From NCBI RefSeq assembly GCF_021869535.1, contig NW_026262712.1, positions 99,638,140 to 99,702,139 of the forward strand: a stretch of DNA of 64,000 bases. The letters run 5' to 3'. This DNA is from Mytilus californianus (lineage: Eukaryota > Mollusca > Bivalvia > Mytilida > Mytilidae). The notes beneath the pieces are model-generated. The model was not told the DNA's origin, did not search any database, and saw only the letters and a program-made list of their open reading frames with translations. Both the position numbers and the translations under genes were made by a program. Of the stretch, positions 21,321 to 34,790 are shown in pieces. Position 1 is the first letter of the stretch; every line of letters begins with the position of its first letter.

Positions 21321-24300
21321 TTACAGAAATGTACTCATCGCATTTACTGGATTGGAGCTGCTGTCAATCTCAATAGATGGGTCAGAATTAGCGTCAGACA
21401 TGTACTGGTAATCTGATATCGACTTCGACAAACTGTGAGACACTGCACGATTAGTTTCCGCTTTGTTTGATATATTCCAGCAGTCCATTTCAGTCATAAT
21501 CGCCGGTGTTTTTGTAGCCCCACATTCCTTTATGACTGAAATGAGATTGTCATCGTTGGCAGTATATTCGTTCGAAATTGTTGGTAGAAATGAAAGACTT
21601 GATTGTTCAGGAGAAATGGTTACGGACTCTTGTTTCAATTCAGAACTAAAATTACGCTGAGGACACGTTGATGATTCAGTGCTCGACGAATCTAATTTAT
21701 ATTCAAATTGATCTACAGTTGTACTATATAAATGTACAAAATCGGAATCTGTGTTACATTGTAATATTTCATACGGCTTTAAATAAAAACTATAATCTAC
21801 AACTTCCAAGTATGATCGATTTGAAGCCGATGATGATTTACTTGTACTGGAACAGCTGCTTACACTGGCTGCTTCGGTTTTATTTAGCATATCCAAGCCA
21901 ACCGGAACCTGCATCATCTCGTTTTCGTTTATCGTCTCATATACTGACAAATTGTGTTCAATTTGAGGAGGTTGTGTGTCGGTATTTGCAATGGAGTTAC
22001 TGTTTGGAATGTTTGGTCCCGTAAATTCCTCACCGTTTTCAAAATTCACAGTTCGACATTTCCGATTTATCCCGATATTAACGCCAACGAATAAAGATAC
22101 AAATAATACCAGTCCACCTGCCAATGGTCCATATGTTATACTAAGGCTATTTTCTGTAAACGTAAATTACATCGAATTTTTGAAACAAGATTATGAAACT
22201 TAATTCCTATGTTTTACCTTCTTTCGTCGTATTTACTAAAACACGTCTCAAAAGCTCTGTTTTGTTCGTGTGTGTGTGTGTGTGTGTGTGTTTTGTTTTA
22301 GTTACCTGATGACATGGACCTCATATTTTCGAATACTGATATGACAAGTGTTCGATCGAAGTTCGGGCCCTTTTATAGGTTGCTTTTCAGCATGGGTTTT
22401 GCTCATTGTAAGCAGGTCGTACGGTAATCTACAGTTGCTTTTATGGTGTATAGCGTCTGCGTTATTTGTGTTTGGTGGAAATCTTCTAATTGACAATCAT
22501 ACAACATCTAATTATTTTTGATAATAGCTTATATTGGAAACTTAATGTGTTTTACAGATTATTGATAGTCTCATTTTTAGATTCATCAGCCATTTTTTTA
22601 AAGATTATTAATAAGACACCACCGAAGTGGTTCTTGCTTTCGATTATTTTAGTGTCAATAGATGCAGAAAGTATAGGTAGTACAAAATAAGCCATGTTTT
22701 ATATTTCAATGTGCAGAAAAAGAATTTATCATTTAAAAACATGTCCCCGTTATCAATTGGACTACAAACTAATTTGCACCTGTGTGACTTTCTGTTGTCA
22801 TGTCAACATTGTGTTGTGTACTCCTCTGCTCGTACTTCTCACTAGCATTCTCTACAATCATAAAACTAGTTTGTATTGCCCTTAGACATTATATTATATT
22901 GAAACCATCTTATTATTCAAATATGAAAATGGAGAAATTTATCAGCTGATAGAGAGGCATTGCACATGGTCAAATTGGAATGTTGATGAAACCTAATTGG
23001 ATTGAAGCCTGAATACAGTGGTTATATTTTTCAACAGTTTAACACATTTACCCATGAAATCATATGTTTTTCCAACACTACCTGTTGCTGTTTTTTCAGC
23101 ACCAACCATTTGTTGTTAAAGGATACTTAAATGTCAATCAAAATCCATAAGCCGGAGAGAAAGAGACAACACCATGGCAAAATAACCTCGAAAAACGACA
23201 AAAAAAAACAAACCACAGTCTAGAAAACACTACAAATAAAACTTAAGACTGAACAACATCTCATATGCCCCGGAAGTGTAAGCAGATCCTGTCCCACATA
23301 TGGAACCTGTCGTGTTGTGCTGTTACACACTGTCCCAGGTTAGGGGGAGGGTTTGGCGCCAACAAACTAGTTTAACCCCGCCACATTCTGTATGTGTCTG
23401 TCCCAAGTCAGGAGCCTGTAATTCAGTGGTTGTTGTTTGTTGCTGTGTAACATATTTGTATTTTGTTCCTTATTTTGTACATAAATTAGGCCGTTATTTT
23501 TCTCGTTTGAATTGTTTTACATTTGTCATCTCAGGGCCTTTTATAGCTGACTATGCGGTATGGGCTTTGTTCATTGTTGAAGGCCGTATAGATGTTAATT
23601 TCTGTGTCATTTGGTCTCTTGTGGAGAGTTGTCTCATTGGCAATCATACCACATCTCCTTATTTTTAAATAATGACGATTTTCCTAGTTCTCTTTGATTT
23701 CATGTCATAAAAACATAAATGTAAATCTTTCCTCTACCTGTATAAGTATGATTTTGTTTTTAGGGGAAACAAAATCGGTGCTGGCTTCGTAAGTTTCATT
23801 CCCCTCCCCTCTGATTTTTGTAATAATTGAACACTCTGACAATGCCTGAGAGCAACCAATCCCAAACTGAAGTCACATCATAGGTCGCATGCAATCGGAT
23901 CCAAATTAGGACGAATTAATATCTTGCAAGACAATAATGTATTAGCGAAGTTTTTGACAAGACTGATCCACGGCGACGGCTAATAGCGAATTATTATTTA
24001 ATATTCCGTTCATGTAAATATTTGGACTATTTTTCAAATTAGCATTCAATATTTATATAATCTACATGTATATTTGACAATGTTGATACTTTCAAATAGA
24101 TTTGTAGTTCTTATTGTGCAAGTTTTTTGTCAAGTGAAAGAAGGGTATGCAATTAACCCATCATTTGTATGTCGATTTAACTGGATATTAGAAGTACATC
24201 CAACAGTCTAATTAGTCTAATGTATAGGATTTTAATGGTAGAAAAAAGCATCATTTCTTATAAATTTGTTTTCTAAGACGATCAGTACTGACAGTACTGA

Positions 24301-27300
24301 TATATATAGATATCCGGATATGGTGTACAAAAAATCTTTGCACCTTTGTTTGCGGTATACCATCTTCGCCGCAAGTTTATTGTTTTCTGTTTGGTATTAA
24401 ATTTATAGTTAAGATCCATTTATTACACCTTGTGGTCCGTTTATTTGGCAATCGCCAATGGCAGTCAGCAGGATTTAAGAACATTTGTTGTTCGACCTGT
24501 TAGTCAAATGCGTTTTGTTAAAATATACTTTTTCACTGTTTTGGTCTTTTGGAAAATGTTGTTTGTGCTGTATTTAGACCCCTCTAACAAGAAATTGTTT
24601 GCATGCACACGTATAAAAATTGCGGTTTTTATCCAACGCAATCATAGGTTTGAACGTTGTTTTCAATTTAGACTTGTTTATATATATATATATATATATC
24701 AGTGTATAATACAATATTGTTAAGTCCAATTTTTGCAAATATTTCAAGAGTGAGTGGTTACCGAAGCTTAAACAACGTGTATTTATTATAAAACGATAAC
24801 ATCTAAGATCTCTTTCTAAACTAGCTTTTACCTTCTATCTGTTCGAAACTATGTTGAGTTTCTCCAAACTCATTCGTCAGAATCAGAGTATAATCCCCTA
24901 GTGTGTCACGTGGTATGCCAAGTTTAGCACTATATCCAGGTAGTACTACCATTTTACCATACATTTCTAACGACACATTTTGTGCAGCTAAAGTCATTGA
25001 ATATAGCATTGAATTTGTTAATAACTCGGTATTCTTAAACCACATTGTTGAAAAAGTTGGAGAATTGCTATAGTACTGCACAACATATGTCACATTAGGT
25101 TCGGTGTACCGGTTTGTCTCAGTTATTATTGGAGCATCTGTAATAAACATAAAAATGTAAATAGACTTAACACGGGTGAGTGTGAAATTCTTAAGCTTAA
25201 GTTAAAAACACAACATAAAGAATGAAGTAAACCAACCTGAACTTATTAAATGTATGATTGGTCAATATATCCAAGACAGATCACCATCATTTACTCACTA
25301 TAAATAAGAAGATTTGGTATGAGTGCCATTGAGACAACTCTCCATTCAAGTAACAATGTGTGAAAAGTAAACAATTATAGGTCAATGTACGGCCTTCAAC
25401 ACGGAGCCTAGTATTACTAGTATGGGATGCTTTGAATTTGATACATGCAACGTTTATTATTATCATGGCAGTAAGTAGGGTGGTACATTTATACGATAAA
25501 AGTCAATATGTAAAAAGATTTGTTTTTGTAATGTTTGTTTATTGTTTTTTAATGTTTTAATTTTTTTAATATTTCTGTTTTTTTGGTTGGTTTTTTTTTA
25601 TTTGTTTTTGGTTTATTCTCCTTTTTTCTTCTTATTGGGGGTGATGGTCAATTAAATTTTATCAGAAAACACAGTAAACAGAGTGAAATAAATAATTGCT
25701 ATGTTAACATACAATACCATAAAATACCAATAACGGTGCTTGCAATACATTTTTATGAAAATATCTTCATTTAGATATGCTCGATGCCAACAGTTTTGGA
25801 AGCAGTTTGCTTAAATACGTAAAAGACTTAAATCTGAAAGAGCTTTTACCGAAAACCCAATATTGTCTTCAGTTAACTTTACCTGGGATACTTGCAACTT
25901 TAATATTATTAAAGTTTAATTTGTAAATGAAACAATAGGAATGTATCACTTAAAGGAGGCTAGAAAGGTAGCACCAGATACGTGTTCTCTTCTTGATGAC
26001 CTCATTGATTTAAGGATGTATTCTTCTGACGTTTCAGTCTCGTTGAAATCTCGTTCTGGAATTATTTCCAAAACATGTGATACAAGTGGAAAATATCAAT
26101 GAATTTAAAAAATATTATAATCAAACTTAACTCTGTAAAAAAATTGTGTATTTACAATAAGTAGTTTTTGAGTAATAAAATGTTCATATTTTATAACCAA
26201 TCAAGTTAGCCAAAATGCTGAGGAAATGGGTGAGGGGTACAAGAAATGATTTTACCAGAAACATGTACATCCCATTTCATTTTTTTCTTTTCAAATTTCA
26301 TAGATATGTATTTTTTCAATCATTTATAACAAAGAAGTTGAAATAATATGCTTTTTGTTCTAAAAAAAGAGAAAAATCCAAAATTGACAAAATTGACAAC
26401 ATGGTAAATTTGACATAATAAAAGCAACAACATTTTATAAAACTTTCTTATATTAACACCTACCTATAGTTTTGTTAAGTTAAATTTATTCAGATTGGTC
26501 CACTTCATCTTTAGTGAAAGTATGAAAAAAAGTTTAATTGTGTAACTGTGATTTTTTTTCATGATAATAGCCCAGAAATGGGTAAAAATTTATGAAAAAT
26601 GGAAAAATCATCAAAATTGGGTACTTTTAAATGGCTGTAGCTACAAAAGAAGAGCACAACCATATGATTTTTTCTTCACCAATTATTTTTTTACAGTCAT
26701 ATAAACCCAAAAATCAGGTTAAGAAAAAAGGTTTAATTCTAGAAATGTTTGGCTCCTCAGAGGTGTACATCCTTAAAGGAGGGTAAAAAAATATTTACGA
26801 TTGACTGTAATTGTTGTTGTCTTGTTCGATACATATTTCTCTTTTCCGATTTGATTCCAGGCTCGACAGATATATTCACCGGAATCTTCAAATGAGCATG
26901 AAGAGATTAGAAGAGTTAATGTGGCTTTGTTGACATTTCCTTCAATATATCTGATGAATTGTTCATTAATTTTATGGGTCCATAAGTTAAAGCCATACGT
27001 TTGTAGTTCACCGGATAAAACACAAAACAGCATAATATTCGAAGTAAGATTACACTCTGTTGGATTGCTAACTGTCACAAGTGGCGGACCTAAAATGAAA
27101 TTGGAAAACTTATTGGTTTACCGTAACAGCGTCCGTATGGTGATGGCAATACCTTTTATACTAAAACATAAATCAGCATTGATGAGTTGTTTAATAAGTT
27201 AAAGGGTTGGTTTGTATAATTACGTAAAACGTTGGTTTGACTATTTCTTAGGAGCAAATTTTCCTTAAACCTAATATACCTATATTTCATAAATGTGATA

Positions 27301-30300
27301 TCTTACATATCTGCTGCTGTGTTTTTCTAGATCTGGACAGAGTAAAACACATTAATTAGTGTCATTCTCCGAATAAATTACTACCATTACAGATGAAATT
27401 GAAAGTTGTGATCACGTGACTTTCTATAACTCACATAGTCCCTAAAATATAAATGAAGACAAAAAAGGAGATTTGGTCAAAGTGATCGTTTTCTCTTGGA
27501 AAATGTGTAAACAACTGACAGGATATGGACTTTTATATTTGTGTCAGTGTTTATAGCCCAGGAAGAAGATTTGATAAAATGCTTTTGATGATAAGATTGA
27601 CATACAAATCAATGTACAGCAACCAGAAACGAAAAGCACGTAAAGCTTTTGATTGTTGGAAGGTGCATCAATTCTAGATGCCATGTAGGTAATAATGAAA
27701 TAGTAAATGATGCTTAAACAAATAAATAGTCTTTATGTATATATAGCACTTGCAGTTATAAAGTATACAGTCAGACAGTGTTATAAATTACATTCACCGA
27801 CTTTGACAAGGCAAGCTTAAGGAAGAACATACAATAATGAATTAACATATTTCCTGTTTTTCCCAAAGCAAACTATTTTTAATTCTTTAAAAGGATGCAT
27901 GAGTCAATCATATAATCGAAATATATGATACATGTGTGAGATAGTACCCTTTTATTGACAATGTTAGTCTTTTTCTTATTTATAATTATGCCAAAACAAA
28001 GTCTCGTTATATGACGGCTCTAGAGCAAGTATTTATTATTGGCGCTAACTTAAGATGTTCACCAGAATCCTGATGTTTAGTTGAAAACTATTGAAATATT
28101 TTTATTTTTATTTTCAGTAAGTTAATAGGACATGTGCCAAATAAAAGTCGGGTAACCCAGGGTTGGAGGTTAAATGGGTGCCCTAAAAGGGGTTTTCTGT
28201 ATAAAAAAGACCAAGAAAAGTGTTTTTAACAATATTGGTTTCTAGATTATGAAGTCTTTTTTCAGCAATATTATCGTGTTTGTTGGGGACCATCTATCAA
28301 TGTGTAGCAAGGGCAGCCATGCCAAATAACTATACTTGTACTTGTTTTTTTACTTCAATCGCAAAAACATTGATCAATGCCGTTCTGGCAAGGGTTCTTT
28401 AACATGTAAAAAGCGCGACACTCACCCTACACGAGGAATTGGATTTAACATCCCAATTCCGGCCAGACATAGCTTCGAATTTATACGCCAGAATGTGTGA
28501 GTGATGACAATATTTCTATACCCCCTGATAACCCTTGGATTTATCAAATATTGATCATTAAAAGTTAATTCCATAACTAAGGTCTGTTTTATTGTTCTTT
28601 TTCAGGACAAATCTTACTTGAAATATTCAAAGTTATAGTTGCTGATGAAGTGATTTGCTTGAATCGGGCAATACAAGTGCATATCCTTCCATTGTAACTT
28701 GATCTGAGATGTAGGAATAATATTGCAGTAAATGTAGAATTGATCTGCTCTACCTGAACAGATGTAAAATTCAGACAATTCCAATGCATTTGAATTTCAA
28801 GAGAAGTAATAATACTGCAACTTAGGTTAATGTTTGTTCCAGATACCAAAGGTGAACCAACTGGGGATATCTTTGGGCTGGTTATATCTGCAAATCAAAA
28901 AGAAGACTTTAAGTTTTATTTAAACCATTGTTGTATAAGCACATGTTTAAAGCATTGCATGCAATTCTTTTTTTTGAAAAATTGATGTATTGAAATATCC
29001 GTGTGGTATTTTTTTTTTTATTTCATGATTGCTCAGATATTATTCAATAAATTAAAATCACCGAATTGAACTTGGTGTGCCAAAATTGTTGACCTAAATT
29101 GTGAAATGTCCTGTAAATTCATGGTAACCCACATAAAAATATGATGAAATGCAAAATATATCTTTTAATTTATTGTTGCTGATACGAGGGTTTCGTGCAA
29201 ATGACACGTGTTTCTGGAGTTATCTTTATCGGGTATGCTCTAAATCAACGTTGATAGAAAAAATCTATAACATATCTGCTGAAACCTTAAAATCACAAAA
29301 AAAGCCGAAACAGAACAGACGATACTGTGAGGGTCTATTTTTGCCGAGAGGAGCTCAAACCTTAAATACATTACCTAAAACCTGAACGGATATGCTGTCA
29401 TTTATAAAAAATGTCCGACCAATTTTAAATTTCATGGAACATACAATCTCTACATCTACATCTGTCCTTTGTTGATTTATATTTATTCGTATTCCATATG
29501 TCTTTCCATTGTTGGAACACTGGCAAATATCCCGTATGCACTTTTTCCTTGTAGTTGCTGAGTAACAATCATTGTTGTGTCGTCTTAAGCTGTTTATTGT
29601 GTCCCCGTTTACAAGGAATTCTGCTGTTTCCCCTGCTGGCACAGTATTTGATGAGCAGTTAACCCATATTTTATCACCACTCTTGGCATACAATGGCCCT
29701 TGAAGATCAACATTAACTTGTGTGGTAATATCTGTGGTTGATATAATCATTTAAGATATAACAACATGTAGATAGATTATTCAAAAAGATGCCTCCTTCC
29801 TCAAATTGTTTATGTAATTAATTCTGTTTTAATTTCTTTTGTTTGATTTCAAATCTTTCAAAATTAGTATTAGATTGTGTACTTTTGTATCGCTTTTCTT
29901 CTATGATCTTTGTAAGATCATAGTAGAAATCAGTTATGAGTTATGTTCCTTTTTTTATATATAAATGTATTATGTATTCCTTTTAAATTCGATGACAGGT
30001 ATTAACAATATATATCTTTTAGAATATCAATATGAATTTTTGTTACTTTGCAATCCTATAACTTACCTGTCATTCATGCTGATGCATATAAATTTTGGTA
30101 AATTTTCGCTATTTGAGTGTTGACACGTACAGGATAATATCAGATATACTGACGTAAATTGTCGATGTTTCTTATCATCAAAGCTATCATGGCCCTTATT
30201 AATCGTTCAATGCAGTGTGGTTGACTCTTATTTGTTCTATAAACGAATGATTTTGAGTGGCTTTTAAACATTTCTGTCACATTTTATGTATTGTAGCGAA

Positions 30301-30809
30301 TGAGTTAAAGAACATAACATCGAAACTTCCCTAGGTCTTTAATTGGAATTTCTAGATTTCCCAATACAAATCTATCTCTAGCTAGTTTCCAGCTTTTTTA
30401 TAGCTCCAAATTTCAGGATTCAAATGGAAAAGCATCGAAGATTATGTTCAATCACGCAAATACGCACATACAATCGTACAAATAAAGTCATGTACGTAAA
30501 ACGATTCAAACGTCATATTTTCCAGTTGATAATTAAGAACAGCTTGACCATAAATGTCTATTATAGACCTCTTTTGACGTACGAAAGAAATATAGTCAGA
30601 AAGACAAACATCTTTAAAGAATTGTAGTATTTCCTGCATCGTTCATGCATTGATATGGCATGAAAGATGTTTTCCAAATGCTTAAGAATAAATAAGTATT
30701 GGTAAATTGATATTTTCTTAGTGTTACCAGTACTTCATTAAAATTGGCAATCAAAATTCAGCTTACCTTGAGTCAGAGCAATTATAAATGAAAACAAACT
30801 GACACTCAT
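21321..30809 (-). CDS. immunoglobulin-superfamily transmembrane receptor, six exons
   Basis: Coding exons in order: 30767-30809, 29375-29731, 28618-28887, 26799-27089, 24832-25137, 21321-22153. All five introns are GT-AG and phase 1; the coding sum is 2100 nt, giving 699 residues. Exon 1 encodes a short signal peptide (MSVSLFSFIIALTQ). Exons 2-5 each encode one Ig-like domain: exon 2 (WVNCSS...IVCSMKF, extra cysteines), exon 3 (NLSCSI...MHWNC...CTCIARF), exon 4 (LFCVLSG...DSGEYICRAWN), exon 5 (Ig fold without the cysteine pair, LGDYTLILTNEFGE). Exon 6 encodes the membrane segment (about 432-451, PLAGGLVLFVSLFVGVNIGI) and a tail of about 248 residues rich in Ser/Thr. The tail has an ITIM-like SVYETI (Tyr494) and a YQYM PI3K-type motif (Tyr671). 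Probably a cell-surface recognition or adhesion receptor; ligand unknown. An additional unseen exon is possible only if it is phase 1-1. Confidence 0.85.
22268..22291 (+). repeat. (GT)12 microsatellite
   Basis: An uninterrupted run of twelve GT units, just inside the last intron of the Ig receptor gene, about 115 bp upstream of the last exon's acceptor. Confidence 0.95.
22364..22440 (+). repeat. diverged 3'-tail fragment
   Basis: CGGGCCCTTTTATAGGTTGC, ATGGGTTTTGCTCATTGT and GGTCGTACGGT resemble the family B tail (GGGCCTTTTATAGCTGAC near 23535, GGGCTTTGTTCATTGTTGAA near 23563). Small and diverged; intronic. Confidence 0.5.
22441..23139. other. intron 5 sequence of the Ig receptor gene, nothing else seen
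   Basis: The short plus frames at 22490-22690 and 22694-22885 have no recognisable domains. No exon fitting the phase-1 pattern was found here. Confidence 0.35.
23140..23667 (+). mobile_element. 5'-truncated Naiad family B 3'-UTR copy in intron 5
   Basis: A fairly complete 3' UTR in plus orientation: AGGTTAGGGGGAGGGTTTGG, CCCCGCCACATTCTGTATGT, CAGGAGCCTGTAATTCAGTG, TAGCTGACTATGCGGTATGG and the end TTGGCAATCATACCACATCT. No RT or endonuclease sequence is attached. The plus frame of 122 residues here is repeat-derived. Confidence 0.8.
23668..24831. other. intron 5 sequence, no gene seen
   Basis: Contains a 21-bp perfect palindrome (ATCAGTACTG-A-CAGTACTGAT) near 24281-24301 and a (TA)n run near 24680-24699. 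The plus frame at 24430-24723 overlaps the TA run and has no domain. Confidence 0.4.
25300..25420 (-). mobile_element. short 3'-tail fragment in intron 4
   Basis: AAGATTTGGTATGAGTGCCA and GGTCAATGTACGGCCTTCAA match the sub-type of tail seen at 59970 (GAGTGCCAATGAGACAACTC). Only the last ~120 bp are present. Confidence 0.7.
25421..26009. other. intron 4 sequence, nothing recognised
   Basis: T-rich and AT-rich; no exon, RNA or repeat identified. Confidence 0.35.
26010..26776. mobile_element. 767-bp MITE-like element in intron 4
   Basis: Starts TTAAGGATGTA (26010-26020) and ends TACATCCTTAA (26766-26776), an inverted pair, with further similarity inward (TTCTTCTGAC versus CTCAGAGGTG). The interior is AT-rich and non-coding. 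TTA/TAA at the ends would suit a PIF/Harbinger-type target site. It sits 22 nt from the splice donor of exon 4 of the Ig receptor gene. Confidence 0.6.
27090..28617. other. intron 3 of the Ig receptor gene
   Basis: No further exon or known repeat was recognised. A less AT-rich patch at 28365-28500 (GACACTCACCCTACACGAGG) may be an unassigned repeat. Confidence 0.35.
29732..30766. other. intron 1 of the Ig receptor gene
   Basis: AT-rich; nothing recognised. The overlapping frames at 30424-30639 on both strands show no domain. Confidence 0.35.
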
Positions 30810-32880
30810 TGTTAAATGAAATAGGCACATTCACGAATATCAATATTTCCGTGTTGCATCGTTTGTCCTTGTGATTTTTATATTTCCTTTTTTTTCATAT
30901 ATTGATCATTCAAGTGCATCCACTTTTGAATCAATAATTCCTAAATGCATTTTGTTAAATTGAAATAAAAAAACTGATTTGATTTCCTTCCGTATGTATT
31001 TTTTGCAACAATTAACCTGAAAATGTTTTTGATTTTCAAACTAACAACTGTAAAGGTGGTGTATGACTCTCTTGAATTATCTGAATTTTAGTCGTCTTAT
31101 TCGTCTTCACCTTCTTTGCAGATCCTTCCAATTAGGAACACCAAGCAAAAAGTAACCTTTTCACTTTTACTATTTAATAATTGGTTAATATATACAGCAA
31201 CAATTAAAATCTAAAGTAGTTGACGTTCCAAACTGTATATGCAAAAGAGACAATATCTGCAACAGTATCGTGAAAAGCAGGTGCAAGTAGAAACGTCAAT
31301 ACGATATCGCCAGTTTTTGAGCTAATTTGAAAAATTTAAGAGAGGGAAATTAACCCTTATAATGATTTTTTTACATTTCCAGTTTTAATTTGATAATGCT
31401 GACTCATCAAATTTTATTGTAGAGAGCGATTAAGAAAATCATAATCGGTCAATAAAAATCGTAAAGTTGAAGATAGAAAAACATTTTTGTCCAAAGAAAG
31501 AAAAAAGACGAAAAGACAAGCTAGATTTTAATGCTCTGCACAGAAAACAAATTTAAGGTAGCGAGACATGCACACGAGCAAATAATAGGGAATTACCTCA
31601 GATGCGCAGAAGGGTTAGTGCTTTGCATTCCATTAATGACATTTATTTAGTAACCTTTGATTTCAATATTTTGTTTTCATAAGTAATATGAAATTTATAT
31701 TTTAGCAACATTTTAGTGCGCACAAAACATGTTTTCTGAAAAGTCTGAATATACTTGAGACCAAATTTTGATAGAGCTATATATTAAGTAAACACGTTTA
31801 AAAGTATCCTTAAACATCAACACTGGCGCAGGAAGTTTTGAACTACGTGTTGGCATGACTAAAGTGAATTTTTTTTAGCTATGTTTTTTAAGTCGTTTCT
31901 CATGTTCAAAGATACATAGGAGGTATTACTGTTATAACTGTATTGAAAATCAGTTGTGCGTTTTAAAATTGCAAGATTACAAACTGAAATAGGTAGGCAG
32001 TTATCCTACATACATGAAAAGTTTCACAAAGAATGTGATGAAGAGTTTGGGAAATAACTTTTTATTTCTTTTAAATCAAATTTTGGAAGTTAATGAAAAA
32101 ATAGCATTGAAAAAGTGGATACAATAATGAAGGTATAAGGTTATGGGGAAGCTCTACTAAACGGTATGTCTTAAATCTTCAAAAGCATATGGCAATATTC
32201 TAGAAGATTTGATATGAATAACCAACCAATTACAAGCTGATGTTAACAGTTAACAGATAATCTACATAAAGACAAAGATAGTACGGAGGGGACATACATG
32301 AAGACAAAATGAAGAGATAGCGAAAAATAAAATTTGTCTGTGCGTTATGTGTGTAATCTTTTAATTACGTGTAATCTTTTGTTAAGCTAAACACTTTTGA
32401 TATCAATATTTCATTAAGAATTGGTTATAATGCCAATATATAACTTTTATTTATCATGGTTTGCATGGGCAGCAGCCTATTTTGTCCAGTATGCAAACAG
32501 TTTACAATTTAAAAATGGAAACAACCTGTTTTAAAAGTGTGTAATAACAGAATCAAATCGGTAATAGGCAAAAAGACTTTTCTTCCTCAAAGTAGTCGTC
32601 AATTTAGGAATTAATCTGATCTTGACTACAATTAGTATTTAAACAATACAATTTTCACTTCTTCACATGCAAAAATACTGCAAAAAGAGACAAGTTAAAC
32701 CTGTTTAGAGAATCAATTGGGTTTTTTTTTTTCATAAAGGTTTGTAATTTTAAAGGTATATGATTAACAATTGCTTCAGCCATTTGTTTTTGACTTGAGC
32801 GTTAAAAAACATTTCTGGCTATGTTTGAAAAGTTAAATGTGTTATCTAAGATTGACCGAATTGTCGAAATATTCACAGGC
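30810..32880. other. upstream of the Ig receptor gene to the tandem duplication
   Basis: Should hold the 5' UTR and promoter of the receptor gene, but no TATA box or initiator can be fixed by eye. No other gene or known repeat seen. Confidence 0.35.
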
Positions 32881-34135
32881 TGTAAATATAACCATGACTT
32901 CTCAATTTTTTTTAAATATGTTTTTACTACGCACCTAAACTAGCTTGGTTATTCCTATTGAGAACATTTGCTAACACACACACACCAATGTACCAAACAA
33001 GTGTTTCAGACTGGTTTTTCGGGTACCCTAAATCTGGTCGTTTTCGATATACCCTAATTATAAAATGCTATGGTGAAATTCAACAAGACTGTTTCAAATC
33101 ATTTACGGATTCCAAAACATTCTATGGTGTAAATATCAGAATAGATTGAATAAGAGAAAAATGAAAGTGTGACCTAAGCCTAACCCCTTTCATATATCAC
33201 ACGATGCACGGTAAATTTTAACCTATACGCATTTTTTTGAGCCACTGCTTTGATACTGCTTTTCACTTAAATCGTTAATTAAGATGGTTTTCCTCCTTTC
33301 ATTTCCATATAAGGAGGACGGGTCAGGAAGTACGAGTGGAATGGTTGTAATGTACTCAATTAACGGTAACCTTAACTTAGTACGTAAACAATCAAAACTA
33401 AAGGTAGATCATTGTGGTCTTCGACCTTTTTTAAAATTATGTACCAGACCATGTAAATGCAATTGGAATTTCAACATAAAATTATGTTAATAAACTTAGG
33501 ATCACTTAAAATCGTAACAATGTCCTGTGTTCGCCGTCGTTTTCTCTGATCTCGTTGTCGGGGCAGATTTGATAGTTTTTTTTTCATGTTTTTATAGTGC
33601 AAAAAATACAAATCGGATCAGAATTGGCCTTTTTCCATGCAAAAGATACAAATAGTATCAGAATCCGGATAATCAGGACGCTTCCTTGACACTAGCTGAA
33701 TAAATAAATGTTTGTGTTTTTTTTTAAATATCCAGCCACGAATCAAAGGTTTTTGATCCGACAGTTGACAAATTTTAATCGGGAATGGTCCAATTAAGGG
33801 CGGCAGTAAAAATCTTTATCTGTGAGTGTTTATGTACTTATATTAAAGAACTTTTTTATCTCAAATGACAGAAAATGCGTTAAGATTGACAATCATTTAA
33901 TACAGCAACCCCGTGTTATGTAATCTCATTATATCTTCTAATTACTTTGATAAGGCGATATACGTGATTGTCTTGTATTTCGAACTTTGTTACAGAAATA
34001 TTGAATTGATTTAAAACTCGTTAATCAGCAACCAGAACATACATTTCTACATTTTGAGCCGTATGCGGAACAGGATTGGCTAATCCTTCCGGAGCAACCG
34101 AGTTCATCCCCGGATTTTGATGGGATTCGTGTTTC

Positions 34136-34290
34136 TCAGTCTTTAGTTTTCTTTGTTGTGTTTTGTGTACTGTTTGTCTTTTCGTCGTTTTCGTTTTTTG
34201 CCATGGTATTGTCAGTCTGTTTTCGACTTATAAGTTTTAATATCCCTTTGGTATCTTTCGTCACTCTTTCTTTTTCCAAAACAAAGTCTA
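34136..34290 (+). repeat. retroelement 3'-tail fragment (unit 1)
   Basis: GCCATGGTATTGTCAGTCTG and TTTGGTATCTTTCGTCACTC match a tail type also seen at 40740-40875 and, by duplication, at 37208-37362. The minus frames here are by-products. Confidence 0.6.
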
Positions 34291-34620
34291 ACAATGTTGC
34301 GCATACATATGTTCTGAATTGGAGTGGATGAATCGGTGGTCTGACACATAAAGCGCAATTACACACTTCGAACAGTCAACACATTATCTAAGGACAAACG
34401 CACATAAAGACAAAGATAAGAATTAATTAGTAAAAATATAGGGATCATAAAATAAAACCAACTGCAAAAACAATCCCAAGTCAACCTCGATGTTTACTTC
34501 ATGACTGGATAACATTGGAAAATATTTTTATTTTCAATCTTGAGTGCCACTACCACCAATCAACATTTATGTTGTCTCATTAAATTGATTAAGATTGTGC
34601 TCAAATCATTTTGTTATTAA

Positions 34621-34790
34621 CATCCCTCCCTCCCTCCCTCCATCTCTCCATTCTTCCATCCATTCATCCCTCCCTCCCTCCCCCCTTTCATCCCATCAAT
34701 CCCTCCCTCCCTCCATCCCTCCCATCCATCCCTCCATCCATCCATCCATCCCAATCATCCCTCATTCCATCCATCCATCCATACATACAT
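34621..34790 (+). repeat. (CATC/CCTC)n microsatellite, unit 1
   Basis: A tetranucleotide array of CCTC and CATC steps with interruptions, ending in CATA units. It creates long artificial Pro/Ser/His frames in several phases. Confidence 0.95.

Noticed and set aside
23300-23668. 122-residue plus-strand protein-coding frame
   Set aside because: It lies wholly inside the 3'-UTR-derived repeat; similar frames arise at other copies of that tail.
24281-24301. Regulatory palindrome ATCAGTACTG-A-CAGTACTGAT
   Set aside because: A perfect 21-bp palindrome, but alone inside an intron with no further evidence; it may be chance.
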